A stretch of 64,000 nucleotides of DNA from Bdellovibrio sp. 22V (GCF_030169785.1 NZ_CP125854.1:3348001-3412000); one strand, 5' to 3'. Counted from the stretch's first letter, positions 54,018 to 62,411 are shown. Numbers and translations: made by a program. The notes: generated from the letters alone by a model not told the origin.

Positions 54018-54035
54018 TCTGCTGCTTAAACCTTG

Positions 54036-54623
54036 TTAGAAATTCTCTGTAATACGATCATGGGCCTCGATCATAATGTCGTTCGCCATGACGTCAATGT
54101 TCTGCCTTCGCGCAGAAAGATTGTAAAGAGGATTTACGGAGTTAATACCAGCTTGCGTCACTTGAGGTGCTGCATAAGTACGCTCACCACTGAATGAGCC
54201 ACTCCATAGAACAGTTCCGTCAGCTTGACGAACCACGTTTACAGTTACGGTCAAAAGAATACGATATTCCGACGCAATCACTGTTCCATTAGGAAGATAA
54301 GGGGAGGAACCATCCCCCGCGACACGCTTTGCGCCCGGCAAATACGTCACAGAGTCGATCTGCCCGATCACTGCCACTTCAGAAAGAGAATTGTCCACGA
54401 CACGCGCAATACGCGAGCGTTGAAACTCCTGAATCAGCGCGTTCGTGAATCCGACTTCAATCCCCGGCTCCAAAGTTTTATTTTTGAAAACAGGAACTGA
54501 GATTTGCTTGTAGCCGCCAGGAATGCTGCGATTTGCAACACCAAAGGTATAGGCACATCCCTGAAGAGTCAGTCCAGAGACGAAAACCAGCGAAATGAGA
54601 AGGCCTTTAAAGATTGCGTCCAC
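54036..54623 (-). CDS. lptE: LPS-assembly lipoprotein LptE
   Basis: 195 residues from GTG 54623. A far upstream frame to 54749 would run through the divergent aminotransferase start and is rejected. Lipoprotein signal DAIFKGLLISLVFVSGLTLQGC with the lipobox Cys, then AYTFGVANRSIPGGYKQISV, ISVPVFKNKTLEPGIEVGF typical of LptE, and MANDIMIEAHDRI at the end. LptE plugs LptD in the outer membrane. No clean ribosome site lies before the GTG; a TATACT lies about nine bases upstream, so the leader may be very short. Confidence 0.85.
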   Translation of the reverse strand: MDAIFKGLLISLVFVSGLTLQGCAYTFGVANRSIPGGYKQISVPVFKNKTLEPGIEVGFTNALIQEFQRSRIARVVDNSLSEVAVIGQIDSVTYLPGAKRVAGDGSSPYLPNGTVIASEYRILLTVTVNVVRQADGTVLWSGSFSGERTYAAPQVTQAGINSVNPLYNLSARRQNIDVMANDIMIEAHDRITENF

Positions 54624-54667
54624 AACCCCAGTTGAGTATAAAATTGTATAGATATCAAGGAAGAAAA

Positions 54668-55834
54668 ATGACCTCGCACAATGATGATTACAGTTTGTTA
54701 GCGCCGGGCCCCGTGAACCTCCACCCTGAGGTGCGCAAAGCATTGGCACTGCCGATGATTCATCATCGCACTCCGGAATTCGATAAAATTTTTAAGCGTG
54801 TTTTGACCAACATCAAAAGTGTTTTTCAAACGCAAGAAGACGTTTTTCTTCTGACGGCGACAGGTTCAGGAGGAATGGAAGCTCTTCTCGTCAATATTTT
54901 GTCTCCGGGCGATAAAATTATTGCTATCGTTTCGGGCAAATTCGGTGAGCGCTGGGCCGAGATGGCGAAAGTTTACGGCGCCCAGGTGACGATCATCGAC
55001 GTTCCTTGGGGCGAGACCGTCAAAGTTTCTGACGTCGAAGAACTTCTTAAGAAAAATCCTGACACGCGCGCGGTTCTTTGTCAGGCGTGCGAAACGTCTA
55101 CGGCCGTGGCTCATCCTATCGAACAACTCGGTGCTTTGATTAAAAATTATCCAGAGACTTTATTTCTCGTTGATGCGATCACAGCTTTGGGCGCTTATCC
55201 TTTGCCGATGGATGCTTGGAACATTGACGGATTGGTTGCTGGTTCGCAAAAAGCCTTCATGCTTCCAACAGGCATGGCGTTTATTTCTTTTTCACAAAAA
55301 GCCTGGAAGATTATCGACAAGGCGACGTGCCCGCGTTTTTACTATGACATCCGTCGCGAGAAAAAAGCCAACTCGGGAGGAGAAACTTATTACTCTTCGA
55401 ACGTGGCCTTGATTCGCGCATTGGATGTTGTTTTGAATATGATCGCAGCACAAGGTTTAGAACAACTGTTTCACGAGATCCACCGTCGCGCCGAGCTCAC
55501 GCGCCGCTTTGGGCAAATGCTGGGCTTCACGTTATTTGCAAAATCTCCGAGTGATTCTGTGACCGCGCTGCGGGTGCCAGCGCACTTGGATGGCCAAAAA
55601 ATCCGTCTGCATTTAGAGCAAGTTCACAACATCACGATCATGGGTGGGCAAGATCAACTCAAAGGCAAAGTGATTCGCGTGGGCCACATGGGGTACATCC
55701 GCGATGCCGAGATGCTGCGTTTGATTGACTGCTTAGGGTATACTCTGCGCCACTTCGATCCGGACTCGATCACTTTGGAACATATTTCGAATATCTCTAT
55801 GGAAGCTAAAAACTGGTTGGAGCAAAATCCATGA
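54668..55834 (+). CDS. Class V aminotransferase (serine/phosphoserine type)
   Basis: 388 residues from ATG 54668 with AAGGAAG ahead; an upstream in-frame start (54614) would overlap lptE. Fold-type I class V: LAPGPVNLHPEV, ATGSGGMEALLVNILSPGD, PLP Lys in VAGSQKAFMLPTG, and HMGYIRDAEML near the end. It resembles alanine-glyoxylate/serine-pyruvate aminotransferases. The next gene is a 3-phosphoglycerate-dehydrogenase-like protein overlapping by four bases, so this one may do the phosphoserine step, as in some bacteria and archaea lacking SerC. Confidence 0.87.
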   Translation: MTSHNDDYSLLAPGPVNLHPEVRKALALPMIHHRTPEFDKIFKRVLTNIKSVFQTQEDVFLLTATGSGGMEALLVNILSPGDKIIAIVSGKFGERWAEMAKVYGAQVTIIDVPWGETVKVSDVEELLKKNPDTRAVLCQACETSTAVAHPIEQLGALIKNYPETLFLVDAITALGAYPLPMDAWNIDGLVAGSQKAFMLPTGMAFISFSQKAWKIIDKATCPRFYYDIRREKKANSGGETYYSSNVALIRALDVVLNMIAAQGLEQLFHEIHRRAELTRRFGQMLGFTLFAKSPSDSVTALRVPAHLDGQKIRLHLEQVHNITIMGGQDQLKGKVIRVGHMGYIRDAEMLRLIDCLGYTLRHFDPDSITLEHISNISMEAKNWLEQNP

Positions 55835-56817
55835 AAAAGAAAATTTTAGTCACGGATCGTTTTGCTCAAGACAGCTATCTGTACTTGCAACAGCACAGCC
55901 ATTTTGAAATCGTACGCGCGGATCATCCGCACCATCTGCCTTTGGAACATTTGGTGAGCGCCAATGCATTGCTCATTCGCAGCCGCACGAAAATCGACGA
56001 AGAGCTTTTGAAAAAAGCCCGTCAGTTACAGCTTATTATCACGTGCACAAGCGGCTTTGATCATATTGATCTCGAAGCGACCCAAAAATGGGGCGTGACT
56101 GTGATGCACACGCCGACAGCGAATATTGAATCTGCGGCGCAATTGACGTGGGGCCTGGTTTTAAGCTGCGTAAATAATATTTTTCAAGGCCACAAGATGG
56201 TGAAATCGGGCGAATGGAAACGCGATTTGATCACGGGTATTGAATTGAGCGGTCGCACTTATGGTTTGATCGGCCTTGGCCGTATTGGCTCGCGTGTCGC
56301 CGAAATCGCGCAGGCTTTCGGCATGAATGTCGTGGCTTTTGACCCCTATCAGGAAGACGAAGTTTTTGAACGCTTGCGCATTCCCCGCTTAAGTTACGAA
56401 GAGGTTCTAAAGACCGCTGATATTTTAAGCTTCCATGTGCCAAAAACTTTGGAAACAGAGCATATGCTCAACCGCTCGCATTTTGAATACATTCACCGCG
56501 GAATCATTCTTGTGAATACTTCTCGCGGTTCGATCATCAACGAGAACGATTTGTGCGAAGCCATTGAAAACGGTTGGCTGCGCTCGGTCGGTTTGGACGT
56601 TTTTGAAAAAGAACCTCTGGGAAGAAACTCCAAGCTTCTTACTTATCCGAATGTTGTTTTGACTCCCCATATTGGAGCAAATACGGAAGATGCGTTCTTT
56701 AAAGCGTCCCAGATCGCGGCTAATAAGCTTATGGCGTTCTTTGTCGATGGCTCCACTTCTGACACCCTCCCGCCAAGAGCGCCTTGGTATGGAGCGGCTC
56801 CATTTAAAGGCGAATAA
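55831..56817 (+). CDS. D-3-phosphoglycerate dehydrogenase-like hydroxyacid dehydrogenase
   Basis: 328 residues. NAD-binding GLIGLGRIGSRVAEIAQAFG with a DPYQ acidic end, and the catalytic set Arg (VNTSRGSIINENDL), Glu (DVFEKEPLG) and His (LTPHIGANTED). No C-terminal ACT domain, so a short form without serine feedback. Together with the aminotransferase it probably makes phosphoserine, but glyoxylate or other hydroxyacids are possible substrates. purA follows 51 bp later. Confidence 0.87.
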   Translation: MKKKILVTDRFAQDSYLYLQQHSHFEIVRADHPHHLPLEHLVSANALLIRSRTKIDEELLKKARQLQLIITCTSGFDHIDLEATQKWGVTVMHTPTANIESAAQLTWGLVLSCVNNIFQGHKMVKSGEWKRDLITGIELSGRTYGLIGLGRIGSRVAEIAQAFGMNVVAFDPYQEDEVFERLRIPRLSYEEVLKTADILSFHVPKTLETEHMLNRSHFEYIHRGIILVNTSRGSIINENDLCEAIENGWLRSVGLDVFEKEPLGRNSKLLTYPNVVLTPHIGANTEDAFFKASQIAANKLMAFFVDGSTSDTLPPRAPWYGAAPFKGE

Positions 56818-56868
56818 ATCTTGCCTCGCCTCCCCTCTTGAGAGACATTTTCGGGGGAGAGGTTCTTC

Positions 56869-58167
56869 ATGGCTGGTATTGTTGTTGTCGGAGCCCAATG
56901 GGGCGATGAGGGTAAAGGTAAACTCATTGACGTGTTCTCTGAAAAAGCGGACATGGTTGTCAGATACCAAGGCGGCGCCAATGCCGGTCACACCTTGGTT
57001 GTTAACGGTCAAAAAACAATTCTTCATTTAGTTCCGAGCGGTATCTTGCGTCCTGATACGACGTGCGTGATTGCTCCGGGCGTGGTGATCGACGTTTTTG
57101 GCATTCGCGATGAAATCAAAAAATTGAAAGACTCTGGTCTTTTGCAAAATCCAAAACAATTGATGATCTCGGATACGGCGACAATCATTCTTCCGTATCA
57201 CAAAGCTTTGGACGCCGCTCGCGAAGCTTCTTTGAGCGACGGTAAAATCGGCACAACAGGCAAAGGCATTGGCCCGGCTTACGAAGACCGCGCTTCCCGC
57301 CGCGCTGTTTTGTTCGGAGATATCTTTGACAAAAACACGTTGAGAGCAAAAATCGAACTCGCTTTGCGCGAGAAAAACTTCATGCTTGAAAACTACTACA
57401 AAACAAACGGTTTCAAGCTTGATGACATCATGGCGGATCTTGCAAAGGTCGCCGAAGAGTTGGCTCCGTACAGAACAAAAGATTCTTCACTGTTCATTAG
57501 TAAATCTTTGAAATCCGGAAAACGCGTTTTGTTTGAAGGCGCGCAAGGCACGATGTTGGACATCATGCACGGCACGTATCCATTCGTGACAAGCTCTTCA
57601 ACATTGTCCGCTAATGCGTGTGCAAGTGCAGGTATTGGCCCGATGAACATTCAAAAAGTCATCGGCGTTTTCAAAGCCTACACGACACGTGTAGGAAGCG
57701 GCCCCTTCCCAACGGAATTGCACGACGAAATCGGCAAGAAGATCCAAGCAGACGGTCACGAATTCGGCTCGACAACAGGGCGTGCACGTCGCTGTGGTTG
57801 GTTGGACTTGGTCGCTTTGAAATACGCGATTCGCGTGAATGGCATCACGAACTTGGCAATGATGAAATTGGATGTTCTCACAGGTCACGATCGCATTGGT
57901 GTTTGTACAGCGTATAAGCTCAATGGCGAAATCATCACAGAACTTCCGACATCTCCGTATGAGTTGGAAAAAGTAGAACCTGTGATCGAGTGGATTCCTG
58001 GTTGGACTCAAGATTTGACGAAAGTAAAAACACTTTCTGATCTTCCACGCCCAACAACAAACTACATCGATTATCTTGGCTCACAACTGGGTACACCGAT
58101 TGACGTAATTTCTGTCGGCCCGGGCCGCGAACAGACATTGTGGGTCAAACCTTTGTTCAATAATTAA
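56869..58167 (+). CDS. purA: Adenylosuccinate synthetase
   Basis: 432 residues. GAQWGDEGKGKLIDVFSEKA at the start is the GTP site, followed by RYQGGANAGHTL, IGTTGKGIGPAYEDRASRRA and FEGAQGTMLDIMHGTYPFVT, TTGRARRCGWLDL and the C-terminal ISVGPGREQTLW. Converts IMP to adenylosuccinate. GGGGGAGAGG lies six bases before the ATG. Complete. Confidence 0.97.
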   Translation: MAGIVVVGAQWGDEGKGKLIDVFSEKADMVVRYQGGANAGHTLVVNGQKTILHLVPSGILRPDTTCVIAPGVVIDVFGIRDEIKKLKDSGLLQNPKQLMISDTATIILPYHKALDAAREASLSDGKIGTTGKGIGPAYEDRASRRAVLFGDIFDKNTLRAKIELALREKNFMLENYYKTNGFKLDDIMADLAKVAEELAPYRTKDSSLFISKSLKSGKRVLFEGAQGTMLDIMHGTYPFVTSSSTLSANACASAGIGPMNIQKVIGVFKAYTTRVGSGPFPTELHDEIGKKIQADGHEFGSTTGRARRCGWLDLVALKYAIRVNGITNLAMMKLDVLTGHDRIGVCTAYKLNGEIITELPTSPYELEKVEPVIEWIPGWTQDLTKVKTLSDLPRPTTNYIDYLGSQLGTPIDVISVGPGREQTLWVKPLFNN

Positions 58168-58185
58168 GCACAGTTACGCTCTTTC

Positions 58186-58222
58186 TTCGAGGCTTTGCAC
58201 ACAGCTTAAGCAAAGCCTCGAA
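58186..58222 (+). terminator. Hairpin after purA
   Basis: Perfect 13-bp stem TTCGAGGCTTTGC / GCAAAGCCTCGAA with an 11-base loop. No T run follows, so it may be an mRNA-stability or Rho-assisted end. Confidence 0.5.
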
Positions 58223-58271
58223 AACCTCAAAAAAATCTTCAAAATTTTTTAAAAAACTGCAAGAAATCGTA

Positions 58272-58298
58272 TTGACTTTGTCCCCCTCTTACTACAAA
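58272..58298 (+). promoter_or_regulatory. Candidate tRNA promoter
   Basis: TTGACT, 15 bp, TACAAA, 23 bp before the tRNA-Lys gene. The spacer is a little short. It would serve the two tRNAs together. Confidence 0.4.
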
Positions 58299-58321
58299 TT
58301 AGCACTTCCTAAACGGACAGT

Positions 58322-58397
58322 GGTTCGCTAGCTCAGCTGGTAGAGCACTTCACTTTTAATGAAGGGGTCGATGGTTCGAATCCATCGCGAGCCACCA
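58322..58397 (+). tRNA. tRNA-Lys (anticodon TTT)
   Basis: 76 nt cloverleaf: acceptor GGTTCGC / GCGAGCC (one T-G pair), D arm GCTC...GAGC, anticodon stem CTTCA / TGAAG with loop CTTTTAA, T arm GATGG TTCGAAT CCATC, and encoded ACCA end. Confidence 0.97.
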
Positions 58398-58423
58398 TTT
58401 TAGTCTGTTTTATGTTCCTGCAC

Positions 58424-58499
58424 GTTCCCATCGTCTAGGGGCCTAGGACACCTCCCTTTCACGGAGGATACAGGGGTTCAAATCCCCTTGGGAACGCCA
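58424..58499 (+). tRNA. tRNA-Glu (anticodon TTC)
   Basis: 76 nt: acceptor GTTCCCA / TGGGAAC, anticodon stem CCTCC / GGAGG with loop CTTTCAC, T arm AGGGG TTCAAAT CCCCT, and encoded GCCA end. Lies 26 bp after tRNA-Lys, in the same transcript. Confidence 0.97.
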
Positions 58500-58516
58500 A
58501 ATTTGTAACTAAAAAT

Positions 58517-58548
58517 AAAAAACCCGAATCGAAAGATTCGGGTTTTTT
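58517..58548 (+). terminator. Terminator of the tRNA operon
   Basis: 14-bp stem AAAAAACCCGAATC / GATTCGGGTTTTTT with loop GAAA, followed by ATTTTT. Symmetric, so able to act in both directions. Confidence 0.93.
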
Positions 58549-58567
58549 ATTTTTACTCACAGTCTGT

Positions 58568-58588
58568 GTTTCCCAAGGGGACTTGAAC
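58568..58588 (-). repeat. Inverted partial copy of the tRNA-Glu 3' end
   Basis: The minus strand here reads GTTCAAGTCCCCTTGGGAAA, which matches the tRNA-Glu T arm and acceptor end (58476-58495) apart from one substitution and one inserted base. The copy is inverted relative to the gene and lies about 70 bp from it. No integrase is nearby. Confidence 0.65.
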
Positions 58589-58595
58589 TTAAAAG

Positions 58596-58795
58596 GTCGG
58601 CGCAAAAAAAATAAATCTCAAAGCTCGCGGCACGCGGCGTGCGCCGACACAGGGGTTCCTCGCCCTAGCAGGATGCTAGCGCGAGGGTGCCGAAGGCAGG
58701 GCGAAGCCCCGAGGCACAGGAAGTGCCGAGCCCCAATCCCCGCGAATCCACGCCAAAGCGAGTTGCAAGCGAAGCGAGCAACAAGCCAGCCCCAC
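58596..58795. repeat. GC-rich cluster of hairpins
   Basis: Base composition is clearly more GC-rich than its surroundings. Palindromes include GTCGGCGC (58596-58603) with GCGCCGAC (58641-58648); CCTCGC-CTAGCA / TGCTAG-GCGAGG (58658-58686, loop GGA); GGCAC/GTGCC; and GTTGC/GCAAC. REP-like. No coding signal; this is also the gap of about 300 bp between tRNA-Glu and the regulator. Confidence 0.6.
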
Positions 58796-58799
58796 CAAC

Positions 58800-59435
58800 C
58801 TACTTCCTCCGCAAACAAAACCGGCAAACCTCGCCACCCCTTGCGATGCAACTCTCCAACTTCACACTCATCCCGCCCGAAGCCTGTTCGATAAAGCGAA
58901 TATCAAAGCGACAAAGCTCCGGATGCTCTTTCGCGACCGAATGATAAACACAATTCGTCGCTTCAATCACAGCACCCTTGCGCAAATCACTTTGCTTCAA
59001 AGAAGCCCGATACCCCAATTCATTAAGCGCTTTGGCAATCTCCCCCATCAACTCTGCAGAAGCCCCCGATCCCTCAAAACGCGCTTTCATAGAAGCAGCC
59101 ACTTTATCCGCAAGTCGCTCCATCATCTTCGCTGTTTTTTGTGAGCCCATTTCTTCAGACAAAAGCTCAAGAATAATATTAGAAAGCCAAGAATACTGCC
59201 GCGGAAAAGTTTCGTTGCCTTTTTCAGAGAGTAAATAATAACGACGAGGCCGGCCGACTCCGCCTTTGCGGTCCTCAAAAGTCAGCAAACCCAAAGCGTC
59301 GACTTTAATCAAGTGCTCTTTTGCGGCTGTCTTCGTGACGTGAAGAAACTCAGCGAGTTCATCCAAAGTCGCGCCCGAACGATGATCGAGAAGATACTCC
59401 AGGATCTTTTTCTGATTCTCATGCAGTCCTATCAC
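58800..59435 (-). CDS. SufR-like winged-helix regulator with Cys cluster
   Basis: 211 residues from GTG 59435 with GGAGG six bases ahead. N-terminal winged HTH (LHENQKKILEYLLDH, TLDELAEFLHVTKTAAKEHL) and a wing with KGGVGRPRRYYLLSEKG. The C-terminal half has CVYHSVAKEHPELC (C-x12-C) and later CIARGGEVCRFC; similar Cys patterns bind an Fe-S cluster in SufR-type regulators. It probably senses redox or iron and controls itself and the divergent membrane gene. The 3' end is G/T-rich in its coding strand next to the hairpin cluster. Confidence 0.8.
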   Translation of the reverse strand: MIGLHENQKKILEYLLDHRSGATLDELAEFLHVTKTAAKEHLIKVDALGLLTFEDRKGGVGRPRRYYLLSEKGNETFPRQYSWLSNIILELLSEEMGSQKTAKMMERLADKVAASMKARFEGSGASAELMGEIAKALNELGYRASLKQSDLRKGAVIEATNCVYHSVAKEHPELCRFDIRFIEQASGGMSVKLESCIARGGEVCRFCLRRK

Positions 59436-59445
59436 GGGACACCTC

Positions 59446-59500
59446 CGCCCATTTAAACAATTTAAACAGTATTTACCATTTTAATACCTCGGGCGAGGAT
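59446..59500. promoter_or_regulatory. Operator-like repeats between the divergent genes
   Basis: ATTTAAACAATTTAAACAG is a tandem of TTTAAACA, and CCTCGGGCGAGG is a perfect 12-bp palindrome. They lie between the regulator and the membrane gene, where such a regulator would bind. By eye only. Confidence 0.4.
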
Positions 59501-59535
59501 ATGTAAAGAAACGAAATTCTCAACCAGGAGGACTT

Positions 59536-60066
59536 ATGGAAACCACGATAAAATCGACGTCTCTACCAAAGAATCATATTGAAACATCATCTCGCCCCTT
59601 ACTAACGGGAGTGATCACAGGACAAATCGCCGGCCTCATCATGGCTGTTGTTGTCATGTTAGTTTTCACGCTCTTTCTAGGAAAGAATCCCCTCTACCCT
59701 GTGCAAGTCATTGGCTCGATGCTTTTTGGTGAAGCGGCTCTACAGGGTTTTCATATCGGCGCTTTTTTTGCGGGACTTATTCTGCATCAGCTGGGCCCGT
59801 CTTTGCTTTGGGGTGTGGTGTATGGCGTTCTTGCTAAAAAGTTCTCTCCACAAACAACAGCATCGGCCCTTTATCTTGGCTTAGGTGTTGGCGTGATTTC
59901 CATGGTGGGACCTTATATTCTTATTCCCACACTGATGAATGCTCTTCATGGCGTTGACATCTGGAATCGCGAAGTTCCCATGTTTTGGGATTGGGCTGCT
60001 CATCTGGTTTTTGGCGCTTCTTTCGCGCTCTATCCCACAGTGGCGGGCTTTTTTAAAAAATCGTAG
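59536..60066 (+). CDS. Integral membrane protein, unknown
   Basis: 176 residues with four TM helices (about 22-48, 70-92, 95-130, 150-170). LLTGVITGQIAGLIMAVVVM begins TM1. GGAGG lies seven bases before ATG 59536. No family recognised. Divergent from the SufR-like regulator across 100 bp with operator-like repeats, so probably its target and tied to the same signal. Confidence 0.75.
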   Translation: METTIKSTSLPKNHIETSSRPLLTGVITGQIAGLIMAVVVMLVFTLFLGKNPLYPVQVIGSMLFGEAALQGFHIGAFFAGLILHQLGPSLLWGVVYGVLAKKFSPQTTASALYLGLGVGVISMVGPYILIPTLMNALHGVDIWNREVPMFWDWAAHLVFGASFALYPTVAGFFKKS

Positions 60067-60082
60067 TTCGTAGGAGGGACTT

Positions 60083-60110
60083 AACAGAGGCACAAGAACG
60101 TGCCTCTGTT
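60083..60110. terminator. Hairpin between convergent genes
   Basis: Perfect 11-bp stem AACAGAGGCAC / GTGCCTCTGTT with loop AAGAAC. No T run follows in either direction. Confidence 0.5.
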
Positions 60111-60129
60111 GACTTCCATGTGGCAGTGA

Positions 60130-60585
60130 CTACTTCTCGTTACTTCCACCAAACATCGTATTTCCGTTCGCCGTTTTCTCCGGCACATCCTGAATCACGT
60201 CAAAGTGCTCGACGATCTTTCCGTTCTCAACACGAAAAATATCCACAATGGCTTTACCACGATCTTTTTCGTTCTGTTTAGAATGAAGATGCAAAGCCAC
60301 GAGATCTCCATCGGCCAATGCACGGTGAATCACCACATGCGATTTTGGATTTTTCTTAAAGTAGTCTTCGAAGTACTCGTAAAAAGCCGCCGCTCCATTG
60401 GGAACGTACGGGTTGTGCTGAATGTATTTTTTCCCGATGTATTTCTTCGCCGCCTCACGAGGTTTGTGCTGATTAAATGCCATCTCGTAGAAATCGCGCA
60501 CGAGAACTTTGTTCTCTTCCGGAGTCGCCTTCGTCGTAAAAGACAACAGACAGATCACCGCCACAAGAGCAAATTGAGTTTTCAT
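60130..60585 (-). CDS. Secreted NTF2/SnoaL-like protein
   Basis: 151 residues from ATG 60585, with GGAGG six bases ahead; the frame extends upstream to 60642 without a ribosome site. Signal peptide MKTQFALVAVICLLSFTTKA. The mature part fits the SnoaL/NTF2 cone fold: VLVRDFYEMAFNQHKPREAA, KYIQHNPYVPNGAAAFYEYF and IVDIFRVENGKIVEHFDVIQ. Such proteins are often annotated as SnoaL-like polyketide cyclase; no specific reaction can be claimed. Confidence 0.82.
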   Translation of the reverse strand: MKTQFALVAVICLLSFTTKATPEENKVLVRDFYEMAFNQHKPREAAKKYIGKKYIQHNPYVPNGAAAFYEYFEDYFKKNPKSHVVIHRALADGDLVALHLHSKQNEKDRGKAIVDIFRVENGKIVEHFDVIQDVPEKTANGNTMFGGSNEK

Positions 60586-60679
60586 ATAAATCCTCCATTC
60601 CTTGAGGATAGACGACAAAAGCAGCCGCGAACAACACGTCAAATGCCAAAATGGAGCTTCAGCGAAAAGTATTGGTAAA

Positions 60680-60708
60680 AGTAAAAACCCGGATCTAGGC
60701 TCCGGTTT
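60680..60708 (-). terminator. Terminator after the small barrel gene
   Basis: Minus strand AAACCGGA...TCCGGGTTTTTAC: eight-pair stem with one bulge, followed by a T run. Confidence 0.65.
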
Positions 60709-60711
60709 AAT

Positions 60712-61386
60712 TTATTTCACGCTTCCGGAAATTCCGTTGAACATAATCCCGACCGAGAAGTACGAGCCGGAAAGATCTAATGTGTCAATGGAGGCGCTGG
60801 CGGAGCCCGAGCGGTCAAAGCCGTCGACTTTGTTATTTTCGATGCCGCCTTCGACGACGAAGTAGAATTTTTTGTAACCAATAGATAAGGATCCACCCAC
60901 CGCTGTGTAGGGAGAAGCGGCCCAGCCTTCACCGGCGGATTTTGTAAACTCGCCGTCTTGGCTTGCCGTTCTAACTTTCAATTTCGTGTTTGTTCCGCCG
61001 ACCCCAGCAAAACCGTCGAAACGCACAACATCGTTTCTGTACAAAGGAACGCGCGCCAAAAGCAACAAGGCATCCTGATCGACTTTTGCGCTGTAGTCAG
61101 TTGCAGAACTTGCGGGATTTTCTTCGACGTCGCCTAAAATCTTCGTATAGCGAACACCGACATCCAGGTATTTCATCGCAGGGTACGTGATCTCAACACC
61201 ATAACGGGAAACGCTGTCGATCTTTTTAAGACCTTGCGCCTCAATCACTTCATTGACGTTTTTAGGGTCGACTTTGGAATTCCCGGCGAACAAGCGAGCC
61301 TGAACAGGAAACTCTTTTGCGTGAGAAACGTTAAAAGAAAAAAGCACAGACACCAGAGCCGTCAACCCCACACTACCCTTGAACAT
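60712..61386 (-). CDS. Small outer-membrane beta-barrel protein
   Basis: 224 residues. Signal peptide MFKGSVGLTALVSVLFSFNVSHA. Alternating strands with aromatic ends (VSRYGVEITYPAMKYLDVGV, DALLLLARVPLYRNDVVRFD, KKFYFVVEGGIENNKVD) point to an OmpA/OmpW-like barrel. The last residues (GIMFNGISGSVK) do not end in an aromatic. No specific family recognised. Confidence 0.75.
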   Translation of the reverse strand: MFKGSVGLTALVSVLFSFNVSHAKEFPVQARLFAGNSKVDPKNVNEVIEAQGLKKIDSVSRYGVEITYPAMKYLDVGVRYTKILGDVEENPASSATDYSAKVDQDALLLLARVPLYRNDVVRFDGFAGVGGTNTKLKVRTASQDGEFTKSAGEGWAASPYTAVGGSLSIGYKKFYFVVEGGIENNKVDGFDRSGSASASIDTLDLSGSYFSVGIMFNGISGSVK

Positions 61387-61502
61387 GCAACCATCCTTGA
61401 AGATGATTTCAGGTTATGATCAGTGACATTAGCCCTCAAGTCCAATTCAGGTTCCGCGACCTTTAGCTTGAACACCGGAAGAAAATATCATCAAATGAAA
61501 GA

Positions 61503-61895
61503 ATGCAAAAACTAACGACATTCCTCATGTTTGAAGGCCGCGCAGAAGAAGCTATTCGTTTCTATATTTCTCTCTTCAAAAACTCTGAGATCAAAGATCT
61601 TAAGAAATACGGCAAAGAAGGTCCGGGAAAAGAGGGTTCGGTTCTGCATGCAACGTTCTCTCTGAACGGCCAGGAATTTATGGCGATCGATAGTTACGTG
61701 AAACATGCGTTTACGTTTACACCGTCTGTATCCATTTACGTCCAATGCGAATCGGAAGAAGAACTCACCACACTCGCGAATAAACTTGGCGAAAACGGAC
61801 AGGTTCTGATGCCTCTTGATAACTACGGCTTTAGTCAAAAGTTCACATGGGTGAACGACCGGTTTGGAGTTTCATGGCAGTTGAATCTTGCCTAA
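61503..61895 (+). CDS. VOC superfamily protein (PhnB-like)
   Basis: 130 residues. MQKLTTFLMFEGRAEEAIRF and YISLFKNSEI match the PhnB/glyoxalase-like group sometimes named 3-demethylubiquinone methyltransferase; DRFGVSWQL is its usual end. Metal ligands of true glyoxalases are not obvious. Faces a related gene tail to tail (12 bp apart), so the pair looks like diverged paralogues. Confidence 0.85.
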   Translation: MQKLTTFLMFEGRAEEAIRFYISLFKNSEIKDLKKYGKEGPGKEGSVLHATFSLNGQEFMAIDSYVKHAFTFTPSVSIYVQCESEEELTTLANKLGENGQVLMPLDNYGFSQKFTWVNDRFGVSWQLNLA

Positions 61896-61907
61896 GCATA
61901 GTGCAAT

Positions 61908-62411
61908 TTAAATCTGCGCGTCGCGATTGTTATTGTAAGCGCGCTCCAGTTCACGAATATCAATCTTCTTCATCTTAAAAAGCGCCGAGAGCATTCTTTC
62001 CGTACGCTCGGGCTCGGCATCGCTGATCATCGTCGCCATTTGTGCAGGCACGATCTGCCAGGACAAACCGTATTTATCACGAAGCCAGCCGCACTCTTCA
62101 ATGGCGCCGCCGTCGGCAGAAAGTTTTTCCCAAAGCGTGTCGATCTCTTTTTGATTTTCGCAATTCACCATCAGAGAGATCGCATGTGAGAATTGAAAAA
62201 CAGGGCCGCCATTGATCGCTACAAAATCCTGCCCCTCCAATTGAAAGTCGATGGTCATCACCGAACCCTCAGGCATTCCGGAAGCTTTCGCTCCTGATAC
62301 GCCATAACGAGCGACTTTTTTTATGCGTGAGTTGCGAAATACAGAAAGGTAAAAACGGACCGCGTCTTCGGCGTTATTATCAAACCATAGATTGGGAACG
62401 ATCTTCTGCAT
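61908..62411 (-). CDS. VOC superfamily protein (PhnB-like), paralogue
   Basis: 167 residues from ATG 62411 with AGGAGAG ahead; the frame extends to 62555 without support. MQKIVPNLWFDNNAEDAVRF, EGSVMTIDFQLEGQDFVAIN and DKYGLSWQIVP match the same group as the gene on the other side. The C-terminal SDAEPERTERMLSALFKMKK extension is common in the longer branch. Function unknown. Confidence 0.87.
   Translation of the reverse strand: MQKIVPNLWFDNNAEDAVRFYLSVFRNSRIKKVARYGVSGAKASGMPEGSVMTIDFQLEGQDFVAINGGPVFQFSHAISLMVNCENQKEIDTLWEKLSADGGAIEECGWLRDKYGLSWQIVPAQMATMISDAEPERTERMLSALFKMKKIDIRELERAYNNNRDAQI

Noticed and set aside
58583-58894. 103-codon frame across the GC-rich hairpins
   Set aside because: Low-complexity Arg/Pro/Ser translation, no ribosome site, overlaps the regulator on the other strand.
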